The translations under genes were made by a program, and so were the position numbers. Below the pieces are notes generated by a model. That model had not been told where the DNA came from. It did no database searches and saw only the letters and a program-made list of their open reading frames with translations. Positions 44,159-51,139 of a DNA stretch of 64,000 nt are shown here, in pieces. How positions within the stretch are numbered: position 1 is the stretch's first letter; each line of letters opens with the position of its first letter. The stretch covers positions 558,001 to 622,000 of the forward strand of contig CAVXYA010000002.1 of NCBI GenBank assembly GCA_963765955.1, read 5' to 3'. The stretch is from JAXDMK01 sp963765955. Its GTDB lineage: Bacteria; Actinomycetota; Acidimicrobiia; Acidimicrobiales; AC-14.

Positions 44159-45396
44159 TCCCCGTCGAGGACGCCCGCACCCGGATCCTCGCCGCCTGTC
44201 CCCCGCTCGCCGCCCGTCCCCTGCCGCTGGCCGAGGCCCTGGGACGGGTGCTGGCGGAGGAGATCGTGTCGGGGGTGGACGTGCCGCCGTTCGCCAACAC
44301 CGCCATGGACGGGTTCGCGGTGCGGGCCGACGACACCGCCGGCGCCCCGGTGCGGCTCGAAGTGGTGGCCACGCTGGCCGCCGGCGCCGACCCGGGGGAA
44401 ATCACCGTCGGCCCCGGCCAGGCCGTCCGCATCATGACCGGGGCACCCCTGCCGGAAGGCGCCGACGCGGTGGTCATGGTGGAACGGACCTCCACGCCCG
44501 ACCCCGGCGACGTCGTCATCGAGCGGGCTGCCTCTGCCGGCGACCACATCCGAGCGGCTGGCGACGACTTCCGCACCGGCCAGACCGTCTTCGAGGCGTC
44601 CACCGTCGTCACCCCCGGCCACCTGGGAGTGCTGGCCAGCCTGGGGCTGGAGGAGGTCACGGTCTTCCCCGCAGCCCGGGTCGGGGTCCTGTCCACCGGG
44701 GACGAGCTGGTCGAGGGCTCCCAACCCCTCCGACCAGGGCAGATCCGGGACTCCAACCGGCCCACCCTCCTGGCCCTGGTGCGGGAGGCGGGGTGCGTGG
44801 CCGTCGACCTGGGCACGGCTCGGGACGACGAGGACGCCATCCGCTCCCGGCTGGAGGAGGGCCTGTCCACGTGCGACGCGGTCGTGACCTCGGGCGGGGT
44901 GAGCGTCGGCGACTTCGACTACGTCAAGGTCGTGCTCGACAAGATCGGGCGCATGGACTGGTGGCAGCTGGCCGTCCGCCCGGCCAAGCCCCTGGCCTTC
45001 GGGGTGGCCGGGCCTCGGGACACCCCGGTGTTCGGCCTCCCCGGCAACCCCGTCTCGTCGATGGTGTCCTTCGAGCTGTTCGTCCGGCCCGCCCTGCGCC
45101 GGATGATGGGGCACCCGGACGACCGCCTCCTGCGCCCGGTGGTGGAGGCGGTGGCCGACGAGGCCCTCCCCCGCCGTCCCGACGGCAAGCTCCACCTCGA
45201 CCGGGTGGTGGCGACCCACGGCGCCGACGGCCGCTACCACGTGCGGCGCTCGGGAGGGCAGGGGTCGCACATGCTGCGGGCAATGGCCCTGGCCAACGCC
45301 CTGGCCATGGTCCCCGACGGTGACGGGGTGGAGGCGGGCGGGACGGTGCGCACCATGCTCCTGGGTTGTGGGCTCCTCGGTACAATCGGGGGGTGA
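44155..45396 (+). CDS. moeA: MoeA / gephyrin-like protein (Glp candidate)
   Basis: This 413-residue MoeA family protein either inserts molybdate into molybdopterin or, as the actinobacterial paralogue Glp, acts in cell division by binding FtsZ. Domains are in order: N-terminal PFANTAMDGFAVRADD, then the MoaB-fold domain with LSTGDELV and TSGGVSVGDFDYVK, then LPGNPVSSMVSFELFV and the C-terminal beta barrel. The start is unusual: protein alignment and overlap with the galU stop point to CTG 44155 (then IPVEDARTRIL), with no ATG or GTG nearby. Context, with a membrane protein like GlpR two genes after moaA, favours the Glp role. Confidence 0.88.
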   Translation: MIPVEDARTRILAACPPLAARPLPLAEALGRVLAEEIVSGVDVPPFANTAMDGFAVRADDTAGAPVRLEVVATLAAGADPGEITVGPGQAVRIMTGAPLPEGADAVVMVERTSTPDPGDVVIERAASAGDHIRAAGDDFRTGQTVFEASTVVTPGHLGVLASLGLEEVTVFPAARVGVLSTGDELVEGSQPLRPGQIRDSNRPTLLALVREAGCVAVDLGTARDDEDAIRSRLEEGLSTCDAVVTSGGVSVGDFDYVKVVLDKIGRMDWWQLAVRPAKPLAFGVAGPRDTPVFGLPGNPVSSMVSFELFVRPALRRMMGHPDDRLLRPVVEAVADEALPRRPDGKLHLDRVVATHGADGRYHVRRSGGQGSHMLRAMALANALAMVPDGDGVEAGGTVRTMLLGCGLLGTIGG

Positions 45397-46389
45397 GCCC
45401 GTCGTCGGTCCCTCTGGTCGACCCGTTCGACCGCGTCGTTCGTGACCTGCGGATCTCGGTCACCGACCGGTGCAACTTCCGCTGCGGCTACTGCATGCCC
45501 GAGGACGGTCTGGACTGGGTGCCTCGGAGCGAGATCCTCACCTTCGAGGAGATCGAGCGGGTGGCCCGCCTGTGCGTCGAGCGCTGGGGCTTCACCGGCA
45601 TCCGCCTCACCGGCGGCGAGCCCACGGTGCGGGCCGGGCTGCCGACTGCTGGTCGGGAAGCTGGCCGACCTGGGGGTCGACCTGTCCCTCACCACCAACG
45701 GGGCCAGCCTCCGCCTGCTGGCCGCGGACCTCAAGGCCGCCGGACTGCGGCGTATCAACATCTCCTGCGACTCATTGCGGCCCGACCGCTTCCTGGCCAT
45801 CACCCGCCGCGACGCCCTCCCCCAGGTGCTCGACGGCATCGACGCCGCGGTGGCCGCTGGGTTCTCGCCGGTGAAGGTCAACGCGGTGCTCATGCGGGGG
45901 GTCAACGACGACGAGGTCGTCGACTTCGCCACCTTCGGCCGGGAGAAGGGCGTCATCGTCCGCTTCATCGAGTTCATGCCCCTCGACGCCGACGGCGCCT
46001 GGACGGGCGAGCAGGTGGTCTCGGCGACCGAGATCCTGTCCGCCATCGGGGCCGTCTACCCCCTCGAACCTGTCCCCGGACGGGGATCGCAGCCGGCCGA
46101 GCGCTACGCCTACACGGACGGAAAGGGCGAGGTCGGCGTGGTGCCGAGCGTCACCCGAAGCTTCTGCGGCACGTGCGACCGGGTCCGCCTCACCGCCGAC
46201 GGGATGTTCCGCAACTGCCTGTTCGCCACCCGGGAGACCGACCTGCGGGCGCTCCTGCGGGGCGGGGCCTCCGACGACGACCTGGCCGCCGCCATCGAGG
46301 CCGACGTGGGCCGCAAATGGGCCGGTCACTCGATCGGCCAGGTCCACTTCGTGCGTCCCGCCCGCAGCATGAGCCAGATCGGCGGGTAG
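45393..46389 (+). CDS. moaA: GTP 3',8-cyclase MoaA (frameshifted)
   Basis: This radical-SAM enzyme makes 3',8-cyclo-7,8-dihydro-GTP in molybdenum cofactor synthesis. The N-terminal cluster ligands are CNFRCGYC, and GIRLTGGEPTVR is the SAM motif. After a one-base shift near 45645 the protein continues LLVGKLADLGVDLSLTTNG. The C-terminal cluster FCGTCDRVRL...RNCLF and the final Gly-Gly (MSQIGG), required for activity, are complete. GTG 45393 overlaps the moeA stop by four bases. A TACAAT box at 45381-45386 just upstream may be a second promoter. Confidence 0.92.
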
Positions 46390-46447
46390 CGCTCCCCCAG
46401 GGTTCGGCCCAGAAGCGGGCCCCCCGGCTACCGGTAGACTCCCAGCC

Positions 46448-46951
46448 GTGACCGACCGCGGCCTGACCCATATCGACCCCCTGGGCCGGGCCCGCATGGT
46501 CGACGTCACCCCCAAGGAGGCCACCCACCGCCGGGCCCTCGCCCGGTGCAAGGTGATGATGCAGCCCGAGACCACGTCCCGGGTGGCCACCAATGCCATC
46601 ACCAAGGGCGACGTGCTGGCCGTGGCCCGGGTGGCCGGGATCCAGGCCGCCAAGCAGACCCCGATGCTCATCCCCCTGTGCCACCCGCTGCTGGTGGGCT
46701 CGGTCTTCGTGAACTTCACCATCGGTGACGATTGCGTCGAGGTCGAGGCTCAGGTCGAGACCGTCGACCGCACCGGGGTGGAGATGGAGGCTCTGACCGC
46801 TTGCGCGGTGGCGGCCCTCACCATCTACGACATGTGCAAGTCGGTCGACCGCTCGATGACCATCGGCGAGCTCACCCTGTGGGAGAAGACAGGGGGGCGA
46901 TCGGGCATCTACCGCCGCCCGGTCGAGCCCGACGACGGCCCCGAGGCATGA
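46448..46951 (+). CDS. moaC: cyclic pyranopterin monophosphate synthase MoaC
   Basis: This 167-residue enzyme carries out the second step of molybdenum cofactor synthesis, turning the MoaA product into cPMP. Family residues are clear in LIPLCHPLLVGSVFV, ETVDRTGVEMEALTACAVA and IYDMCKSVDRSM. GTG 46448 lies eight bases after a TAGACT box (46435-46440), typical of leaderless transcripts. It is separated from moaA by 58 bases. moaE and moaD are not in the window. Confidence 0.95.
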   Translation: MTDRGLTHIDPLGRARMVDVTPKEATHRRALARCKVMMQPETTSRVATNAITKGDVLAVARVAGIQAAKQTPMLIPLCHPLLVGSVFVNFTIGDDCVEVEAQVETVDRTGVEMEALTACAVAALTIYDMCKSVDRSMTIGELTLWEKTGGRSGIYRRPVEPDDGPEA

Positions 46952-47096
46952 CCGAAAGTGGCCTGAAGACCGCATCGCGGGCTTGCCCGGCCCCTCCGGC
47001 GCCTAGTAGAAATGGGTCGGCGCTTCTTCCCTACCATCCGCGTTTCGCGGGCGGTCGCGCAGTACGGTCCCTCGAGGTAAAGGACGGTCGAGGAGC

Positions 47097-47726
47097 GTGA
47101 CCTTGGTTCTACTGGTCCTGGCAGCAGTTTGGGCCGCAGTGCTCATCCCTCCCGCCCTCCGGGCACGGCACGAGGGACGACCGAGCGACTCGATCAGCAA
47201 CTTCCGGCGCCAGTTGGCCGTGCTCCGCCGCACCGGCCCCCGCAGCAACCGTGTCGGAACCGCCGACCACTGGACCAGGCCCTACGCCCCGCCGCCCCCC
47301 ACGCTGGCCAGCGTGAGCCGCCTCCACAGCGGTCCTGGTCCTGCGATGAACGGCCGTCCCGGCCCCTACGTGGCACCTGGCGGCCGTGGGCCGGCCAGCC
47401 GGATCCCGACAGGCGGACGCATGAGCCCCGCCTCCGCCGCCCGCAGCCGCACCCTCCGCCGCCGCCGCGACGTGCTCACCGGCCTGGCCGCAGCCGTCGT
47501 CGTCAGCCTCCTGCTGGCGGTCGTCACCGGCCTGTCCTCGATGTTCGTCCTGCTCCACGTCCTGGCCGACGTCCTGCTGGTCGCCTACGTCTCCCTCCTC
47601 ATCCACCAGCGCAACGCCGCCGCCGAGCGCGACATGAACGTCCGCTTCCTGCCGAACACCGGCCGCTCCTTCGACCCGTCGCTGATGCCGGGCGAGCCGG
47701 CGCTGCTCCGGCGCTCGGCCAACTAG
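47097..47726 (+). CDS. GlpR/SepX-like bitopic membrane protein
   Basis: This 209-residue protein has one N-terminal hydrophobic helix (LVLLVLAAVWAAVLIPP), then a basic region RARHEGRPSDSISNFRRQLAVL and a long Pro/Gly/Arg-rich segment. Two further helices (VLTGLAAAVVVSLLLAVV and SMFVLLHVLADVLLVAYV) follow near the C-terminus. The start of the chain, W-A-A-x-L-x-P-P then R-x-x-E-x-R-P-x-D-S, matches actinobacterial SepX/GlpR. Position downstream of galU and moeA supports this. GTG 47097 leaves only one base after AGGAG, so TTG 47103 may be the true start. The assignment is inference from locus and pattern. Confidence 0.6.
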   Translation: MTLVLLVLAAVWAAVLIPPALRARHEGRPSDSISNFRRQLAVLRRTGPRSNRVGTADHWTRPYAPPPPTLASVSRLHSGPGPAMNGRPGPYVAPGGRGPASRIPTGGRMSPASAARSRTLRRRRDVLTGLAAAVVVSLLLAVVTGLSSMFVLLHVLADVLLVAYVSLLIHQRNAAAERDMNVRFLPNTGRSFDPSLMPGEPALLRRSAN

Positions 47727-47752
47727 CTCGCTTCTTGTAGGCGGGGGCAGCC

Positions 47753-48415
47753 GTGTCCCCCGAGCTGGCGCCCGACCGGGCGGCCGAGCTGGCCGGACTC
47801 GGGGAGGACCTCCACCAGCATCTGGGCGCCGCGTCCCGCGCCCGGGAGGTGGCCCTGCCCGCCTGCCGGAGCACGATCCAGGCCTGCGGACGCTCGATCC
47901 GGGCCGTGCACCGCCAGGAGCCCGACGTCGCATTGCGGCTGGCCGACGAGGCCGACGGCCGAGCTGCGCCGAGCGCAGGCCGGCGCTCGTCCCCTACCCG
48001 TCGCTGGCCGCCTCCGGGCCGCTGCACGACGCCGAGAAGGAGTACGCCGAGGCCCGGCTGACGGCGGCCATGGTCGACGAGCGGCCGCTGCCCTCCTACG
48101 CCGAGCTGGCGGTGTCGGCCTCGGCCTGGCTGGGCGGGCTGGCGGAGGCGGCCAGCGAGCTGCGCCGCCACCTGCTCGACCGGCTCCGGGAAGGCGACCT
48201 GGCCCGCTCCGAGCGCCTCCTCGACACCATGGACGACGCCTACGGCGCTGCTGATCACCATCGACTACCCCGACGCCGTCACCGGCGGCCTGCGGCGGAC
48301 CACCGACGCCCTCCGGGCCGTCCTCGAACGCACCCGGGGCGACGTCACCACCACCGTCCTCCAGTCCCGCCTGCAACTGGCCCTCGAGCGCCACGTTCCA
48401 CCCGGACCGGCCTGA
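47753..48415 (+). CDS. translin-family protein (bacterial), frameshifted
   Basis: This all-helical protein of about 220 residues matches the translin/TRAX family, which binds single-stranded nucleic acid and in eukaryotes forms the C3PO nuclease. Fragments in order, in three frames: ELAGLGEDLHQHLGAASRAR, QACGRSIRAVHRQEPDVALRLADEA, then YAELAVSASAWLGGLAEAASELRRHLLDRLREGD, then TIDYPDAVTGGLRRTTDALRAVLERTRGD. The last part is the family hallmark (D-Y-P-D-A and L-x-R-x-R-G-D). Two single-base shifts (near 47980 and 48248) break the frame. It lies between the GlpR-like gene and a tRNA gene. Confidence 0.72.
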
Positions 48416-48441
48416 CCCGCACTACCCTGGGATTCCCGCCC

Positions 48442-48514
48442 GGGGGTGTAGCTCAGCTGGCAGAGCGCCACGTTCGCAACGTGGAAGTCGGCGGTTCGAA
48501 TCCGCTCACCTCCA
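48442..48514 (+). tRNA. tRNA-Ala (anticodon CGC)
   Basis: The 73-base gene folds as a cloverleaf. The acceptor stem GGGGGTG pairs with CACCTCC with one G-T, followed by discriminator A. The anticodon stem CCACG/CGTGG encloses loop TTCGCAA, giving anticodon CGC. The T arm contains GGTTCGAAT. No CCA is encoded. Its 3' half, from 48469, forms the left end of a genomic island whose direct repeat recurs at 57730. Confidence 0.92.
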
Positions 48515-48515
48515 C
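48469..48515 (+). repeat. attL: 47-bp direct repeat, tRNA 3' part
   Basis: This is identical over 47 bases to 57730-57776. It includes the anticodon stem-loop, T arm and acceptor 3' strand, so the tRNA remains intact on the left side. Core-type site of tRNA-targeting tyrosine recombinases. Confidence 0.88.
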
Positions 48516-48529
48516 CCTAAAAGTGCTGG

Positions 48530-48685
48530 TCAGAGCGAGTGTCTAGGAGCCTGACGGCCGTCGCCCTGGCTCTGCACCACATCTGCACCACAAGCCGAAG
48601 CGAAAAGTCCGTCGAGCTGGTCGGCCACACCACGGTCGACCTTCTCCGGGAGGGAGCCGTAGATGTCGGCGGTGGTCCGGATCGA
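48530..48685 (-). pseudogene. 3' remnant of a tyrosine recombinase (integrase)
   Basis: The last 51 codons read IRTTADIYGSLPEKVDRGVADQLDGLFASA and a polar tail. The T-x-D-x-Y-G-S-L pattern is the active-site tyrosine box at the end of phage-type integrases. Upstream, at 48686, the frame switches without interruption into an Rhs segment, so the catalytic histidines and arginines are lost. The remnant sits 14 bases inside attL, as expected for an island integrase gene. It cannot be active. Confidence 0.7.
48572..48594 (+). repeat. left arm-type site: tandem CTGCACCACA repeats
   Basis: Two tandem copies of CTGCACCACA are separated by one T. The 23-bp unit is identical to 57605-57627, and both have the same orientation. 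They lie 56 and 102 bases inside the two ends. Similar tandem sites bind the N-terminal arm domain of integrases; here they are also part of the integrase remnant. Confidence 0.55.
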
Positions 48686-49467
48686 GGCCGACCACGCGCC
48701 CGCTCCCAGCCCGGCCGCCGGGGGGTCGACCGACGTCAGCGACGCGGGGTCGGCCGGTCCGTGGTTCTTGGGCAGGCCCAGCAGGGCCCGATCCTCCCAG
48801 TAGGCGGCGGCCAGGCCGGTGAGCGCCGTGCCGGTGACGACCTCGGTGTCGTAGGTGGTAGCGGTGTGCGGTGGCGGCGGGTCGGTGCAGGTGTTGTCGG
48901 GCACCAGCCCGGTGAAGCAGTCCTCCAGGGCAGGCCCGTAGGAGTGTGATCGGCGGCCGCTGGGATGCGACCGGGTGACGCCATCGTCGTGGACGGCCGT
49001 CGACATCCGCCCGGCGGGGTCGATGACCGAGACCACGCGGTTGCCGGTGTCGTAGGCGTAGGTGGTGGTCTGGTCGGTGGCGTCGGTGTCGGTGAGGAGC
49101 CGACCCTGGGCGTCGAGGCCGACCCTGCGGGCGAACCCGGAGGCGGGTGTGAGACCCTCGACGATGACCCGGGCCTCGGCGGTGTCGTAGTCGTAGGTGT
49201 GCATGGGGCGGGCGGCACCGAGCGCGGGGGCGGGCAGGGTGACCGTGTGAACCCGGCCCACGGAGTCGTAGGTGACGACGGTGCGGGCGGTGCCGCCGAT
49301 GTCGTCGTAGGTCACCACCCCGGCGGCGACGGCATCGGCGGCAAGGGGGGAGCGGATCTGCTCCAGGCGGCCCCCGCTGTAGGCGAAGTCGGTGACGGCT
49401 CCCCCCGGGTCCTCGATGCGGGCCAGCTGGGCCGCCTTGTAGAACAGGTTCGTGCTGGAGAGGTCCC
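48686..49467 (-). pseudogene. Rhs/YD-repeat fragment, duplicate of 53283-54062
   Basis: A 782-base fragment is nearly identical to part of the large Rhs gene (RHS repeats and the start of the second PA14 domain). The frame stays open here through VTYDDIGGTARTVVTYDSVG and CFTGLVPDNTCTD, then joins the integrase tail. It has one more G in each of two G runs than the other copy. It has no start or export signal and is unlikely to be expressed as a protein. Confidence 0.75.
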
Positions 49468-49469
49468 CC

Positions 49470-49570
49470 CTACGCCGACGGCGAGCTGGCCTCGGTGTCC
49501 TACGCCACCGCCCTCAACGGCGGCAACGGCACCTCACTGTCGGTGATCGGACGCCATGGCACCGGCCTGA
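49470..49570 (+). repeat. inverted copy of Rhs segment 52125-52224
   Basis: About 100 bases coding for GELASVSYATALNGGNG lie here on the plus strand, whereas every other Rhs piece in the island is on the minus strand. The match to the reverse complement of 52125-52224 is near perfect, with one extra G here. An inversion or a template-switch rearrangement is required. Confidence 0.7.
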
Positions 49571-50440
49571 GCTTGGTCTCCAGGTGGCGGTCGGCCCCGT
49601 CATAGATCAATGTCTGGGTGCCGAGCGTGGTGGTGTTGCCGTGGCTGTCGTAGGCGAGGGTGCCCACGGCCGGGTCGGAGGAGGACACGAGACGGTCGGC
49701 GTGGTCGTAACAGTACGTGGTCGGGGTGCCGGCGTTGTCGATGACCGAGGTGCGGTTGCCGTTTCGCCCGGCCGCGGTCTGGGGGCCACAGCCGCCGCTG
49801 TCGGCGAAGTCGTAGTCGAGAGCATGGTCCTTGATCTTGGCCGCCCGGAGGCGACCGGTGGCGTCGTATTCGAAGTTCGTCCCCGCGTCCGTGGCCCACG
49901 GCCCGAAGGCGTCGAAGCTGTCGATCCTCAGTAGTCCACATGGCTTGAAAGGGTTGCCGAACACACCACACCGACCGTCGAGGTCGAACCCGTTGACCGG
50001 ATCCCCGCACACGTAGTCGTAGTCGTTGCACGACCCGCCCTCCACGGGATGTGTAATAGGGTTCGGGCACGGCTTCGGTCGGGCGGTGGCGGCCGACCTC
50101 GCGCACTCCTGCCCGTGCACTCGTATTGCCTCGGGTGGCCCAAGGCGCGCGCGGGCACGGGTCGTCGTACACGGTGGCCGCTTGGTGGGCCGGCCAGCAC
50201 GTTGTCGGCCCGGTACAGGGTGGTCGGGCGGGTGATGGTGGTGGGGCTGGTCTCGTCGTAGGCGGCGACGGTGTGTGGCGCCAGCAGGAGACAGTCGGGG
50301 TCGTCCAGGCAGGTCTGGGGGCGGGCCGTGGTGTTGGTGGCCGGCGCTGGGGGTCGTAGTCGTAGCGGGTGGTGCGCCCGAGGTCGAGGGGGTAATTGCA
50401 CCTGGCACACTTGCATGGCGAACGGTGACCGGGTAGTCCT
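49571..50440 (-). pseudogene. orphan Rhs core ends: fragment of 51680-52038 plus a second tip
   Basis: 49571-49929 duplicates 51680-52038 (359 bases each). It is fused upstream to a different Rhs core end, HPVEGGSCNDYDYVCGDPVNG, with a very short tip FDLDGRCGVFGNPFKPCG. Further upstream (50030-50440) are degenerate pieces of another YD-repeat protein in several frames. No start codon or complete protein is visible. This looks like a store of displaced tips. Confidence 0.55.
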
Positions 50441-50449
50441 TATTTTGTA

Positions 50450-50665
50450 TCAACTTGATGGGGGCCAACCCTGACGCTCAAGAATTCCTCTAAGCAGCAC
50501 CGATGCCGCAGCAAAGATCGCTGAGAGGGCGAAACATTGCCATAGTGAGATGCCATCCGGACGGCCCTTCGTGAACCACAGAAGTAAGCCTAGAACGGGG
50601 GTAGCAACCAAGAATTGCACGAGTAGCGCCCGCGGGGAAGCTGGCGGTCCTGTATTTCGAAACAC
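50450..50665 (-). CDS. candidate immunity protein, two-helix membrane peptide
   Basis: This 71-residue peptide has two membrane helices, ALLVQFLVATPVLGLLLWFT and LWQCFALSAIFAAASVLL, from a GTG start (GTGTTTCGA). It lies 54 bases downstream of the Rhs toxin tip on the same strand, in the same lower-GC stretch. Small membrane proteins in this position often protect the producer from Rhs or other polymorphic toxins. The immunity role is inferred from position alone; no family is recognised. The ribosome site is weak. Confidence 0.55.
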   Translation of the reverse strand: MFRNTGPPASPRALLVQFLVATPVLGLLLWFTKGRPDGISLWQCFALSAIFAAASVLLRGILERQGWPPSS

Positions 50666-50719
50666 TGGGACTCTCTCTTTCGCTCCGTGAAGCAGAGTAG
50701 TCTGCTGCGCGTACTGAAT

Positions 50720-51139
50720 CTAAATATTGCATCCGATGTCTGCCCCGGTTGCTGCTGAGCCAATTGGCCATGAAGCCCGACCCAAATACGCTGTCGTCCC
50801 GAGGAACCACAACACAGCAGCCCTTGCCTTCGTGAAGGACTCATTCGCATCACCATTGTTCGCTGCGCGGCCGGCACGGCCAAAATCGAGGTATCCTAAG
50901 GCGGATACAGCAGTTCTTACGAAGGATGGACACTCCCATCCCTCCTGCGGGCCTTGTGGTGCGTAGTAATCGATTCGGTTGTCGGCCCAGTCCCAATAGA
51001 TCTGCGGATTGTTCTCGTTTACTGCAGCAAAGTAGTTCATGCAGTCCGTGGATACGAGCTTCGCGTAGCTCTGCTTGTAGCCGCAGTTTCCGCCAGGATC
51101 ACCCCAGCCTTCGGGAAGCGGCTTTGGCTTCTTTTTCAG
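50720..51139 (-). other. C-terminal toxin-like tip of the Rhs protein
   Basis: The last about 140 residues begin KKKPKPLPEGWGDPGGNCGY after the conserved Rhs core and differ sharply in base composition (visibly lower GC and more A/T-rich codons). It has four or more cysteines (NCGYK, TDCMNY, WECPSF) and possible catalytic residues in DCMNYF and NNPQIYWDW, but no known toxin family is evident. A variable tip joined to a constant core is the hallmark of polymorphic toxins. Its activity is unknown. Confidence 0.6.
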
